A stretch of DNA of 64,000 nt from NCBI GenBank assembly GCA_014529385.2, contig CM043945.1, positions 95,210,112 to 95,274,111 on the forward strand, given 5' to 3'. Made by a program: the position numbers and the translations under genes. Origin of the DNA: Adiantum capillus-veneris (Eukaryota > Streptophyta > Polypodiopsida > Polypodiales > Pteridaceae). Below, one piece after another: positions 44,901-58,504 of this stretch. How positions within the stretch are numbered: the first letter of the stretch is position 1; each line of letters begins with the position of its first letter. A model generated the notes under the pieces. That model had not been told where the DNA came from. It made no database searches and saw nothing but the letters and a program-made list of their open reading frames with translations.

Positions 44901-46448
44901 TGATGGGGGCTTTTCACAAGCCAAGCTCCCATATCCCTCTTCTCTCGTCCCCACCCCATGAAAACCCCCTCTTAGGGAGGGAGTGATAAAAGACATTGGA
45001 AAAAGTAAGAAAAAAATAAAGTATGATTATGTAAATATATGAGAAAGGTAAAATAGGCCACCTCATGCCTGCGGGGTAGCCCATCCCCACCTTGCCTCCT
45101 TTTTCTTCACTGTTGCCCCGCCACGTGTCCCTTTTTCTCTCGTCCACTCAAAAGGTCGACCCCCTCTCTCTTACCCTTGTCCTTTCTCCTTTCTCTCTCC
45201 CCTCAAGCTACCCCACCTCTCACCAAATAATGCATTCTAACTCACCAATAATGCACCCTAACTCACATGCAACTTACCCTATCTTCCAAAATAGTATACC
45301 CCACCCCCCCTTTCTCTCTCCTATCATATCCCATGACCCAAATACCCCCCCCTCTCTCTAAAGGGCGCCATGTCTCTTGTCTTGTATCTAAATAACATCC
45401 CCCACACTCACACACACTCAGTTTCACTAAAAGAGGTGCCCACAGACCCATCCCCACCCGGTGGTTACCTGATTTTTCTTGTGTTCACACACATCTGCAC
45501 ACAGATTCACCTCTGAACACACTCCTCTCTCTCCCCTCTTGTAATTACTTTATGCTCCATGTCACCTCTCACTTTTTTTCATCAACCCATCTCTCTCTCT
45601 TAGTCTCTCTCTTATGAGACTGCTGTTCTGGCACATATACACACAGCCAGACAAGTGGGCCCCACAGTCACATGGCCTATGTAGATAATGATTTTTTCAT
45701 TTCTAAATTCTAGAATTTCTCCCCCCCCTCCTCCCCTATATAAAGAGGGGTCACCATCACACAAAAACAGACAACATCACCAAAGAACACACTATGCACT
45801 GTGTGTGCCTAGTGCACACACACACACCCACACCATCACCATCACCGCAATCACCATGCTTGTCTTGAGCATGACCTCTACACCCTTGGCTATGGAAGAT
45901 GAAGGGCAACTAAATGAAGGATGATGGCCATAATCCTCGTGCGAGTCTTCGCCATCAACTCCCACCTATCCGCCATGTGCTCTACCACTCTCTCCCTTCT
46001 CATTCCCCTACCCTATGCTCCCCATTTCATCGCCTAATTCTCTAAATAAAGCTTGAGGTTTTGTGAGTATGTTTTCTTGCAATGTTTTGCCCATGTGAGG
46101 TGTGCGGAATCGCCACCTAGTCTTGTGTTTTGGAGTGAGCTTGTGTATGTGTGAAGGGTGTGCAGATTCGCCATCCTTTTGTGATGCCTAAGTACTAAGC
46201 CGCTATACCCCCTCCCTCACTCTCTCTCTCTCTCTCTCTCTCACTTGATCTCATTCCCTTTCCTTTTCATCATTACTCCCAAGCATCCATCTCTCTTGGA
46301 TGAAAACTTTGTTATGGTGGTGTGTTGTTTGCGTCCTAGCCGCTGAAGCTAGGTGGTGCCCCCTGTTTGCTTTACCATGACAGGCTCGAGGCGCGCCATT
46401 TAGTCCCCGGTGTTTTAGAGGCCGTCGGGGTTCGCTTTGCTCCCGTCA
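44901..46448 (+). repeat. 3' LTR of the gypsy element
   Basis: 1548 bases. It matches the 5' LTR throughout, with a TATA box at about 45736-45744 and AATAAA at 46045-46050. One visible difference is an 8-base segment (GGGGTTCG) present twice in the 5' LTR and once here. Confidence 0.93.
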
Positions 46449-49400
46449 CTGTCAAATTTCCATCTTCTACGTCATCAAAAATATATATCTCATTGTCCAC
46501 ACAATTGACATTTGGATCCTCCAGAAGTGAGTACCTAGGTGCCTTTGGAGATATTTTGCACAACTTCTTTCAAGTATCATGGAAATATTTATCACCACCA
46601 TAATAGAGAATAATCATACCCTTTTGAAGATGTGTATGCACAAAAAGCCCATAACCAACTCCTTGTATATTTGAAGCTCATACTTCAAAGACCACTTATC
46701 TCAAAGACTTTATCCTTTAGAATGCGAAAAGTTTGTATACCAAGAGGATCATCATGCCACACATAATGTGAAAGACATTGTCTTTTAATATGTCTTATCA
46801 TTTTTGAGTTTGCAATAAAAAGATGTTTTAACATATTTTGGTTAAAAAATGTCAAACGTTGTAGACTATATGTTTTAGTTAAGTTTTATATGTCATGAAG
46901 TATCAATTCAACATAGTAAATAATCAATTTTTTGTATGCCACTTTACATTAAAGTTTTTTTTAGTAGATATGTTACTTCAAATTATTGATGTAATAAGCA
47001 ATGATTTATCTTTCCTACAATTTTATACCATTAAGAAAAGGTTCATTGCATGATACTTTTGAGCAAAAATAAAGTCAAAGGTCTTAAATCAATAATTAAT
47101 ATACTTGACAATATACATGATGAAATGTTTAAAAAAAGATACCAAACTTATTTTAAAATAAAAAGCTTAATTGCATGACAAGTGGGTATAGAAGCTTAGC
47201 TCATACTTGTTTCAAGGTTCAAAACATCCGTAATTGATATGGGTGTCTCACTTGTTGATGCTCCTGCCGTATTTGATACTCCATGGTCATCAATGGGCTG
47301 ATCTAATTGATCACTTTGAAGTTTTGTCCATTTTTTGACATCGTCATGCTGATTTGCAAAGCTCAAAAGTCTTGTTTTAAGCTTTCTTTGGTCATCAGTA
47401 TTGTCCACAAGGCATAATACTTCCCTTTTTAGCTCGAGTCCCAATTGTGTTATGTAGTCATCATTGAACATGTCAATAAGCTTGAAATCTTGTTTGCAAT
47501 ACTTTCGAATGCATTGCTTGATTGTCAACTCCTTCTTGAGTTGTAGAAACTTGACATCTGACAATCGACACACTTCCAAAATCTAGATCAAGGTGTCATG
47601 TATCTAGTATTATGGATTGTGTCATTGGATTTGAAGAACTAATAAGTCCCTCAAAGGCATCTCCCTTGCTCAAGAACACAAGCCTGGTGAAGAATACTAT
47701 AGCACCAATAAATTCCAAATGCTTCACATTGTGCAATGCCCCAACAAATTGTATTTTGACCATGTTTGTCATACTTTGCAAAGCAGACTATAACTGCACA
47801 TAGTCTTTATTATTCAAAAAAAGAAAGGATCACACATTGTGGTTCTATTGACCCACCTGCAATAGCCATAACCTATGAGATCTTTGAATCTTTCAGTTGA
47901 CCACTATAGATTGCTCTCCAAATCACGTGTGTTGTCCAAGATACACAATCTTACAACGATATGATTGTTTAGATGGCACTCTAAGTAAGCTCTTCCCTCC
48001 ATTTGAAGACTGACAACATATATAGATCATGGAAGATCTATAATTGAAACTGCTTTGTCTTTCACAATGTTGATCATCCATTGGATATACTTTCTTGCCT
48101 CTTCTGGAAAATCAATCTTCTTTGTACCACGTTGTAGTTGTGATGTCAGCCAAGTATCATAGAGTGTCAAGAAATGGGAGTAAACAACATCATTGATGTT
48201 CTATGTGGTAGAAAGCTCCTCCCAATTTTCACATAGATTCTCCTCATTGAGCACATTAAATTGCTCAAGCAACTCATCTTGAATAATTCGATCTTGTTTC
48301 AGTTGCTTGATACGATCAGTCATGTCCATTACACTTGGTGTGTCCTTTGCACCCTTAAACAAAACAATCATTCCAGTCTCTATTTCTGCTTGAATATTTT
48401 CTACTTCATCTTCGTTTAGACTACACAAATATCTAAAAATTGTGGCCGTTGTCTTCTTATTCTCTCTCTCTCTCTCTCTCTAATTGCTTTATGATCTTCA
48501 ACCATCGATCATAAATAGGATTAGAGTAAGTAACCATATGAGCTTGTTTGGTGATGAATGATGCACCAATAGAAATCCTTGTCATTTTGAGAAATGCCTG
48601 CAAAATCAAAACAAATTAAATATAAGAATTTCACTTGTTTTCTCATTATATAACCATGAGGGAGAAAGAAAAATAAAACTTACATCCCTAGGTGTGCGAG
48701 ATTCTGCACCTTCCTTTTCTCCAATGTTTGGACGTGATGGGCGTTTTTGAAATATCCACTGACTGCGAAGATGCTTGAGAATGTCACTGTAAGGTTGCTT
48801 GACATATAACACCTTGGCCTCCTCATTTTCTATGGCTGATATGGCTGTTGCAACTTGTGGAGATGGATCTACAACAATCCGGGCCTTTCTTTTCTCATAA
48901 ACTTGTATTAGATCTTTGGAGCCACCATTCTTTTTCATTTCTTGAAATCTTAACATTTTGACTGCCTAAATTGAATGTTGTCCATCAATGATCCAAAACT
49001 TGTCTTCAACAAATCTTTCTTCTTCCACCTCATGTCATTGGAACTCCAGACTTTTGGCCACAATTCTTTACAGGAATTAAATAAGCACGTGATGAAGGCC
49101 AATTTGCACTTGCTCCAAAGAAGAGCATATAATTTTGTACTTGATCAGGCTTTAACTGATGACAATTATAATGATCAAGAGCAAGAAAACAATTAGTGAC
49201 GAGAATTTTGTACTCATTATACTTGAAAGGGAAGTATGTCGAATACTTTTCCATGCCTCATGTAGCACTCTTCTTTGCTTTTTGGACCTCGTTTTCTAAG
49301 CGATCAGGCTCCACAAATCTTAATAAGGGTTGATTGCTTGTGTCCTTTGATCTCAAAATGGCCTCATCTACATTTGCAACACTAGTTGTTGTAACATCCC

Positions 49401-49855
49401 TTGCCTTTTTGGTTGTGGTCTTCTTATTTGATTTCTTATTCTTCACTTGCTTGCCTTTTAAAGCAATAATAATTACGTCTTGTAGCCTATCTGCAATGAT
49501 ATCAAAAAAATCTTTATTAACATCCCAACCTCGTGAAAACATTGTCTCTTCCTTGTCTTTGACCATTTTTTCAACGACATAAGAATTTGCCAATAGTTGG
49601 TACTGAGTATTTCTAGGTATCCCAATGTTAATGCACTCAATGCCAGAATGTCCTTCAACCGTTGAAACACTTGCAGAGACTACCTGCCCTAGATCATCAA
49701 ATCTATTCCTCATCTTCGTCACTAGACACAAAGACATGCACTTTATGAAATTGTGCACCTTGCACTTCATAAACGTCTAAGTACCATTTTCTCTTATCAT
49801 CACTAGCAAAGTCAACATTAACAGGAACCGTCACAAATTTTTGTTTTTGAACCAT
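46449..49855 (-). pseudogene. multi-exon gene with DGQH motif and SET-like domain, split by gypsy
   Basis: The ATG at 49855-49853 gives MVQKQKFVTVPVNVDF. After a frameshift near 49740: GIECINIGIPRNTQYQLL, MFSRGWDVNKDFFDI, and a Lys-rich linker (KGKQVKNKKSNKK). A TGA (49258-49260) and a shift follow, then FWIIDGQHSI near 48990, which resembles the DGQH motif of ParB/DGQHR-like domains. A GT-AG intron of 86 bases (48683-48598) is clear. Then come RISIGASFITKQAHM, a (GA)n run (about 48461-48481) that breaks the frame, and RIKQLKQDRIIQDELLEQF. Exon 47579-47196 is helical and Lys-rich. The last exon (about 46850-46449) has ASNIQGVGYGLFVHTHLQKG and IILYYGG, the start of a SET domain (histone/protein lysine methyltransferase fold). 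It continues at 37205 beyond the gypsy element. The SET call is motif-based; the DGQH call is tentative. Confidence 0.6.
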
Positions 49856-49859
49856 TTTT

Positions 49860-50090
49860 TCCCTGAAATCAAAGAAAACGCAAATAACTAGTGAGATTCT
49901 AAAATGACACATTGAATGTAATAATGCTTTGAAAGAGTATAAAACTTAATTGACACATAACATTTTAATTACACTCTCCAAGACTTTTAGATTCTAAAAT
50001 CAAATATTTATCCAATTTAGACAATTGATAACAAAGTAGGTATATCCTAGATCCCATAAGTCATATAGAATAATTTTTTCAAGGTAGGTT
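49860..50090. other. 5' flank of the SET-like gene
   Basis: AT-rich stretch between the gene start and the first repeat boxes. It should hold the promoter; nothing specific is visible. Confidence 0.4.
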
Positions 50091-53000
50091 ATCTTGAATC
50101 CTTTAAAATAAACCATTTGAAATACATTTTCAAATTTTTATCCATCTTAGATCCACCACTTAGCCATTCTAACCAAGCCTTGAAAGGTGGGTGTATCAAA
50201 GATCCACCACTTGGCCATTCTAAGCAAGTCTTTGAAAGGTGGGTACAATTGTTGGTGTATCTTAGATCCATCACATTGAATCTTCAAATAAAGTAGGATA
50301 GGTAGATACTAGATTCACTATTTGACCATTCTAGTCAATTCTTGGAAGGTAGGTGCATCCAAGATCCACCACTTGGCCATTCTAACTAGGTCTTCCAAGG
50401 TGGATGCAATGGTTGGTTTCTCCTACATCCACCAACTTCCCATTTTAAACAAGATGTGTGCAATATGCAGGCCTTAGATCCACCACCTAACCATTCTAAC
50501 CAAGTCTTGAAGGTGGCTGCAATTCAAATCCATCACTTGGCCATTCTAAGCACGTCTTGCAAGGTGGATACAATGGTTGGTTTCTCCTATATCCACCAAC
50601 TTCCTATTCTAAACAAAGTGTGTGCATTATGTAGACCTTAGATCCACCACTTGTCCATTCCAACCAAGTTTTGAAGGTGGATGCAATTCAAATCCACCAC
50701 TTGGCCATTCTAAGCACGTCTTACAAGGTGGATGCAATGGTTAGTTTCTCTTACATCCACCAACTTCATTTTCTAAACAAAGTGTGTGCAATATGTAGAC
50801 TTTAGATCCACCACTTGGCCATTCTAACCAAGTTTTGAAGGTGGCTACAATTAAGATCCACCACTTGGTCATTCTAAACAAATCTTACAAGGTGGATGCA
50901 ATTGCTGCTTTCTCTTACATCCACCAACTTCCCATTTTAAACAACATGTGTGCAATATGTCCTTAGATCCACCACTTGGCCATTCTAACAAAGTATTGAT
51001 AGGTAGGTACATCCATGATCCAAGTATTGGTAGGTGGGTGCGTCCATCATCCACCACTTGGTCATTCTAACCATGTTTTAAAGTTCGGTGCATTCAACAC
51101 TTGCAACTTTCAACAAACTGTGTAAGAAAGATAGACCTTAGATATACCACTTAACCATTCTAGCCAATTCTTGAAGATGGGTACATCCAAGATCCACCAC
51201 TTGGCCATTCTAACCAGGTCTTGTAAGGTGGATACAATGGTTGGTTTCTCCGATATCCACTAGCTTCTCATTTTAAACAAAGTGTGTATGTAGACCTTAG
51301 ATCCACCACCTAGCTATTCTAACCTAGACTTGAAGGTAGCTGCAATTAAGATCCACCACTTGGCCATTCTAACCAAATTTTGCAAGGTGGATACAATGGT
51401 TGGTTTCTCTTACGTCCACCATCTATCAATTTTAGATAGTGTTAGTAGGAAAGATAGACCATAGATCCACCACTTTGTCATTCTAACCAAGTATTGGTAG
51501 GTGGGTGTAGACCGTAGATCCACCACTTGGCCATTCTAACCATGTCTTAGGTGCATTCAACACTTGGCTGTCATGACACTTGTAGTTTTACATAAAGTTG
51601 TGGGATGAGTAGATCCTAGATTGACCACTTGGCTAGATAGACTAAGAATTGGGAAGTAGGTCAAAGATCCACCACTCGGCCATTATAACCAAGGCTTGAA
51701 ATGTGAATCCAATTGTTGGTGTCTCCTAGATCCACCACCTTGCAATTTCAAAAAAAGTGTGTGAAATAGGTAGACCTTAGATTCCCTAGTGGGCCATTCT
51801 AACTAACTCCTAGAGGGTGAATGCATCCAAGATCCAACAGTCGGCCATTCAAGCCAAGTATTGGAAGGTGGGTGCAATGGTTGGTGTCTTGTAAATCCGC
51901 CAATTTACAACTTTCAACAAAGTGTGTAAGAAATGTAGACCTTAGATCCTTAGCCATTCTAGCCATTTCTTGATGGTGGGCACATCCAAGATCCACCACT
52001 TGGCCATTCTAACCAGATTTTTCAAGGTGGATATAATGGTTGGTGTCTCTTACATCCACTAACTTCTTATTTTAAGCAACTTGTGTGCAATATGCAGACC
52101 TTAGATCCACCACCTGGCCATTCTAACCATGGCTTGAAGGTGGCTGCAATTTAGATCCACCACTTGGCCATTTTAACCAACTTTTGCAAGGTGGATGCAA
52201 TGGTTGGTTTCTCCTATGTCCACCATCTATCAATTTTAAATAGTTTTTATAGTAAAGATAGACCATAGATCCACCAATTGGACATTGTAACCAAGTATTG
52301 GTAGGTGGGTGTAAACTGTAGATCCACCACTTGGCCATTCTAACCATGTTTTAAAATTAGGTGCATTCAACACTTGGCCATCATAACAGTTGTAATTTTA
52401 CATAATGTTTGTGGGATGAGTAGATCCTAGATCCACCACTTGGCCATTTAGACTAAGAATTGGGAAGTAGGTGCATCAAAGATCCACCACTTGGCCATTA
52501 TAACAAAAGCTTGAAATGTGAATCCAATGGTTGGTGTCTCTTAGATCCACCACCTTGCAATCTCAAATAAAGTGTGTGAAATAGGTAGACCTTAGATTCC
52601 CCAGTGGGCCATTCTAACCAACTCCTAGAGGGTGAATGCATCCAAGATCCAACAGTTAGCTATTGAAGCCAAGTTTTGGAAGGTGGGTGCAATGGTTGGT
52701 GTTTTGTAAATCCTCCAATTTACAGATTTCAACAAAGTGTGTAAGAAAGGTAGACGTTAGATTCTTAGCCATTGTAACCATTTCATGAAGGTGGGTGCAT
52801 CAGAGATCCACCACTTGGCCATTCTAACCAGATTTTTCAAGGTGGATGCAATTATTGGTTTCTCCTACATCCAACAACTTCATATTTTTCAAGGTGAGTG
52901 CATTCAAGATCCTCCACTTGGCCATTCTAACCAGATTTTTCAAGGTGGATGCAATGGTTGGTGTCTCCTACCTCCACCAATTTCTTATTTTAAACATGTG

Positions 53001-56000
53001 TGAAATATGCAGACCTTACATCCACCACCTGGCCATTCTAACCAAGGCTTGAAGGTGGTTACAGTTTAGATCCACCACTTGGCCATTCTAACCAACTTTT
53101 GCAAGGTGGATGCAATGGTTGAATTCCCCTACGTCCACCATGTATCAATTTTAAATAGTGTTTATAGGAAACATAGACCAAAGATCCACCACTTGGCCAT
53201 TCTAACCAAGTATTGGTAGGTGGTATAGACCGTAGATCCTCCACTTGGCCATTCTATCCATGTCTTAAAGTTAGATGCATTCAACACTTGGCCATCATAA
53301 CACTTGTAATTTTACACAATGTTTGTGGAATGAGTAGATCCTAGATCCACCACTTGGCCATTTAGACTAAGAATTGGGAAGTAGGTGCATCAAAGATCCA
53401 CCACTTGGCCATTATAACAAAAGCTTGAAATGTGAATCCAATGGTTGGTGTCTCTTAGATCCACCACCTTGCAATCTCAAATAAAGTGTGTGAAATAGGT
53501 AGACCTTAGATTCCCCAGTGGGCCATTCTAACCAACTCCTAGAGGGTGAATGCATCCAAGATCCAACAGTTAGCTATTGAAGCCAAGTTTTGGAAGGTGG
53601 GTGCAATGGTTGGTGTCTTGTAAATCCTCCAATTTACAACTTTCAACAAAGTGTGTAAGAAAGGTAGACATTAGATCCTTAGCCATTCTAGCCATTTCAT
53701 GAAGGTGGGTGCATCAGAGATCCACCACTTGGCCATTCTAACCAGATTTTTCAAGGTGGATGCAATTACTGGTTTCTCCTACATCCAACAACTTCCTATT
53801 TTTCAAGGTGAGTGTATTAAAGATCCTCCCCTTGGCCATTCTGACCAGATTCTTCAAGGTGGATGCAATGGTTGGTGTCTCCTACATCCACCAACTTCTT
53901 ATTTTAAACACCGTGTGTGCAATATGTAGACCTTAGATCCACCATCTCACCATTCTAACCAAGGCTTGAAGATGGCTACAATTTTGATCCACCACTTGGC
54001 CATTCTAACCAAATTTTGCAAGGTGGATACAATGGTTGGTTTCCCCTACATCCACCATTTATCAATTTTAAATAGTGTTATAGGAAAGATAGACCATAGA
54101 TCCACCACTTGGCCATTCTACACATGTCTTAGGGTTAGGTGCATTCAACACTTGGCCATCATAACACTTGTGATTTTACACAATGTTTATGGGATGAGTA
54201 GATCCTAGATCTACCACTTGGCCATTTATACTAAGAATTGGAAAGTAGGTGTATCAAAGATCCACCACTTGGCCATTATAATGAAAGGTTGAAACGTGGA
54301 TCCAATTGTTGGTGTCTCCTAGATCCACCACATTGCAATCTCAAATAAAGTGTGTGAAATAGGTAGACCTTAGATTCCCCCAGTGGACCATTGTAACCAA
54401 CTTCTAGGGGGTAAATGCATCCAAGATCCAACAATTGGCCATTCAAGCCAAGTTTTGGAAGGTGGGTGCCATGGTTGGTGTCTTGCAAATCCTCCAATTT
54501 ACAACTTTCAACAAAGTATGTAAGAAAGGTAGACCTTAAATCCTTAGCCATTCTAGCCAATTCATGAAAGTGGGTGCATCCACCAAGATCCACCACTTAG
54601 CCATTCTAACCAAATTTTTCAAGGTGGATGCAATGGTTGGTTTCTCCTACATCCATCATCTTCATATTTTTCAAGGTGAGTGCATCCAAGTTCCACCACT
54701 TGGCCATCCTAACAAGATTTTTCAAGGTGGATGCAATGATTGTTGTCTCCTACGTCCACCAACTTATTATTTTAAACAACATGCGTGCAATATGCAGACC
54801 TTAGATCCACCACCTGGCCATTCTAACCATGGCTTGAAGGTGGCTGTAATTTAGATCCACCACTTGGACATTTTAACCAACTTTTGCTAGGTGAATGCAA
54901 TGGTTGGTTTCCCCTACGTCCACCATCTATCAATTTTAAATAGTGTTTATAGGAAAGATAGACCACAGATCCACTGCTTGGCCATTCTAACCAAGTATTG
55001 GTAGGTGGGTGTAGACCGTAGATCTACCACTTGGCCATTCTAACCATGTTTTAAAGTTAGGTGCATTCAACGCTTGGTCATCATAACACTTGTAATTTTA
55101 CACAATGTTTGTGGAATGAGTAGATCCTAGATCCACCAGTTGGCCATTTAGACTACGAATTGGGAAGTAGGTGCATCAAAGATCCACCACTTGGCCATTA
55201 TAACAAAGGCTTGAAACGTGGATCCAATTGTTGGTGTCTCCTAGATCCACCACCTTGAAATCTCAAATAAAATGTGTGAAATAGGTAGGCCTTAGATTCC
55301 CCAGTTTGCCATTCTAACCAACTCCTAGAGGGTAAATGCATCCAAGATCCAACAATTGGCCATTCAAGCCAAGTTTTGGAAGGTGGATACAATGGTCGGT
55401 GTATTGTAAATCCTCCAATTTACAACTTTCAGCAACTGGGGAATCTAACCTTAGATTCCCCAGTGGGCCATTCTAACCAACTCCTAGAGGGTAAATGCAT
55501 CCAAGATCCAACAATTGGCCATTCAAGCCAAGTTTTGGAAGGTGGATACAATGATCGGTGTATTGTAAATCCTGCAATTTACAACTTTCAGCAAAGTGTG
55601 TAAGAAAGGTAGACCTTAGATCCTTAGCCATTCTAGCCAGTTCCTGAAGGTGCGTGCATCCAAGATCCACCACTTGGCCATTCCTACCAGATTTTTCAAG
55701 GTAAATGCAATGGTTGGTTTCTCCTACATCCACCAACTTCCTATTTTTCAAGGTGAGTGCATCCAAGTTCCACCACTTTGCCATTCTAACCAGATTTTTC
55801 AAGGTGGATGCAATGGTTGGTGTCTCTTATATCCACCAACTTCTTATTTTAAATGTGTGTGCAATATGCAGACCTTAAATTTACCACCTGGCCATTCTAA
55901 CCAAGGCTTGAAGGTGGCTGCAATTTAGATCCACCACTTGGCCATTCTAACCAACTATTGGTAGGTGGGTGTAGATCGTAGATCCACCACTTGGCCATTC

Positions 56001-56640
56001 TAACCATGTCTTAAAGTTAAGTGCATTCAACACTTGGTCATCATAACACTTGGTATTTTACACAATGTTTGTGGGACGAGTAGATCCTAGATTCACCATT
56101 TGGCCATATTTAGACTAAGAATTGGGAACAGGTGCATCAAAGATCCACCACTGGGCCATTATAACAAAGCCTTGAAATGTGGATCCAATTGTTGGTGTCT
56201 GCTAGATCCACCACCTTGAAATCTCAAATCAAGTGTGTGAAATAGGTAGACCTTAGATTCCCCAGTGGGCCATTTTAACCAACTCCTAGAGGGGAAGTGC
56301 ATCCAAGATACAATAGTTGGTCATTCAAGCCAAGTTTTGGAATGTGGGTGCAATGGTTGGTGTCTTGTAAATCCTCCAATTTACAACTTTTAACAAAGGT
56401 TGTAAGAAAGGTAGACCTTAGATCCTTAGCCATTCTAGCCAATTCCTGAAGGTGGGTGCATCCAAGATCCACCATCTGGCCATTCTAACTAGATACATTC
56501 TTGACACTTCAAATGCTAGAGCCACCACTTGGCCGTTCTTAGCACTCTTTCCCTAACCTTAGATCCACCACTTGGGCATTCTAACCAAGTCTTGGAAGTT
56601 AGATGCAATGGTTGGTTTCTCCTAGATCCACCTCATTGGA
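50090..56640 (+). repeat. satellite array of module 3, ~0.9-kb higher-order repeat
   Basis: The dominant box is GATCCACCACTTGGCCATTC followed by TAACCA. Other unit parts are AAGGTGGATGCAATGGTTGG, TCTCCTACATCCACCAAC and GTGTGTGCAATATG. The landmark GGATGAGTAGATCCTAG (or a close variant) stands at about 51602, 52413, 53326, 54191, 55113 and 56073, giving six higher-order units of roughly 810-960 bases. The units at 52.4 and 53.3 kb are identical by eye over more than 200 bases, so amplification continued recently. It lies directly upstream of the minus-strand SET-like gene. Confidence 0.9.
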
Positions 56641-57421
56641 ATTTTGACCAAAGTGAATTCAAACTTTCCACGCAAATTCAAAATTTCCCCGTCGAATTCA
56701 AATTACCAGGCTCTAGTTTATAATTTGCGCCGCTAGAATTCAAACTTTCCCACCTAAATTTAAAGTTTCTTGTTGAGTGAAACTCAAACCCAATATCCAC
56801 CACTTGGACAACCTTAATATACAAGCACTTGTGAAGAAAACATATGAGACCATGTCTCACGAAGATGTTACAACATGAGAGCAAGGTCCACCACTTGTCC
56901 AAACTCAATTTCAGCCCGAACCTCGACCCTAAACCATAGGGCCAACTAGCAGCGTAGGTGAAATTAATATGATAGCTGGTCTCCTAGATCCACCTCATTG
57001 GAATTTTGAACAAAGTGATTTCAAACTTTCCCACGCGAATTTAACTTTTTTCGCTTGAATTCAAATTTTCTCGCTTGAGTTCAAATTTTTCCGCTTCGAT
57101 TTGAATTTTCCCGCCTGAATTCAAATTACCACGCTCTAGTTCAAATTTTTTATGCAGAAATTTTTCCTTTCAAATTCAAATTTTCTCGCCTAAATTTGAA
57201 GTTTTTTTTAGAATGAAACTCAAACCCCATATCCACCACTTGGAAAACCTTAATATACAAGCACTTGTGAAGAAAACATATGAGACCATGCCTCATGGAG
57301 ATATTACAACACACGAGAGTAAGTTCCACCACTTGTCCAATCTCAATTTCAACCCGAACCTCAATCCTAAACCCTAGGGCCAACTAGCAGCTTAGGTGAA
57401 ATTAATATGATAGCTGGTCTT
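56640..57421. repeat. AT-rich minisatellite and a 438-bp tandem duplication
   Basis: Units like CCCGCCTGAATTCAAAT and CTCGCTTGAGTTCAAAT form the first part, similar to 28.54-28.77 kb. A block beginning GAAACTCAAACCC and ending GATAGCTGGTCT is present twice (ends at about 56982 and 57420), 438 bases apart. Each copy holds two CCACCACTTG boxes. Confidence 0.75.
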
Positions 57422-57699
57422 TCTTTATGTTTAGATCTTTTCTCATTTTATCCCACTAGGTCTTTGTCACCAAGCTATAATAAATTTGTTGAGAGCTGCC
57501 CCTTGAAAGTCAAACTTTGAGACGTATTGGACAGAACGAAGCCAGACAATACCAAAGCATACATCAATGCAAGAATCAGCCTCATGGAAACTCACAAGTA
57601 AGTCTATCAAACTTACACTATCGTGTATATTATTGTTTTCACCTATAAGTATGTACATTATTGTTTTCACTTAAAAGTATGTTTGTTTTCTATTTTTTG

Positions 57700-58115
57700 T
57701 TTTCTCTGTTTTTGCTGTTTAAGTATGTACATTATTGTTTTCACCTAATCTAAATTAGTATCTGAAATTGTATGAAAACAACAAAACAGAGAAAACAAAA
57801 ATCAAAGAGAGATGTAGAGAGAGGGTTGAATTTGATTTCTCTATTTTGTTGTTTAAGTATGTACATTATTGTTTTGACCTAATCTGGAATTACTATCTGA
57901 AATTGAATGAAAACAACAAAACAGAGAAAACAGAAAACAAAGAGAGATGCAGAGAGAGGGTTGAATCTATTTTCTTTGTTTTGTTGTTTAAGTAGATACA
58001 TTATTGTTTTCACCTAATCTGAATTAGTATCCAAAATTGAATGAAAACAACAAAATGACAAAACAACAAAATAGAGAAAATAAAAAACAGAGAGAGATGC
58101 AAAGAGAGGGAGAGA
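57700..58115. repeat. ~135-bp tandem repeat, three units
   Basis: Units start at about 57717, 57851 and 57986 with GTTTAAGTATGTACATTATT, then CACCTAATCTGAATTAG, AAAACAACAAAACAGAG and GAGAGATGCAGAGAGAGG. The spacing is 134 and 135 bases. The GA-rich part recalls the (GA)n block at 29.2 kb, in the same relative place in module 2. Confidence 0.8.
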
Positions 58116-58500
58116 GGGTTGAACCTTTCAAAAGGTCTCCTCTTTTGAGCACGATGATGCTTCTATTTTTTCGGGATGATGGTCTCTTGCAGCGTCTACG
58201 CTGTAGCAACCTCGTATCTCGTACGCGTCGATGGTCCCCTACATGTGCTCAGTATGATGGCGACTTCTCCAGGCGTAGATATGCATCTCCTGCATGTGTT
58301 GTGTGTGTGGATTCTCTGTGTTTTTTACCTATGTGCTCGTAACTCTGTGCGTGTTTGTTTCTTTCTAAGTTTGATAGGGTTCACTTACTAAAATTCCACG
58401 TAAGCTGTATTATCCCCTTTTATATTAGCAAAGCAATTTTTTTGAAAATAGATAAAACAATGTGATTTTCTATGTTAAAAAATTCTTATCTCTAAAAAAA
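58116..58500. other. no recognised gene
   Basis: A plus-strand stretch with slightly higher GC (GATGATGGTCTCTTGCAGCG) has open frames of about 70-100 codons but no recognisable motif. Confidence 0.4.
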
Positions 58501-58504
58501 AACC

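Larger units (their letters stand above)
37206..46448 (+). mobile_element. complete Ty3/gypsy LTR retrotransposon, Tat-like
   Basis: A complete nested element of about 9.24 kb: LTR, primer-binding site, leader with small broken frames, gag, protease, RT, RNase H, a second RNase H, integrase, polypurine tract, LTR. Both LTRs start TGATGGGGGC and end in CCCGTCA. CTGT flanks it on both sides (37202-37205 and 46449-46452), consistent with a 4-bp target duplication. Gag-pol is one frame with three in-frame stops and one frameshift. By eye the LTRs differ at roughly 30-40 sites, so the insertion is fairly recent but the element is no longer coding-competent. Confidence 0.93.
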
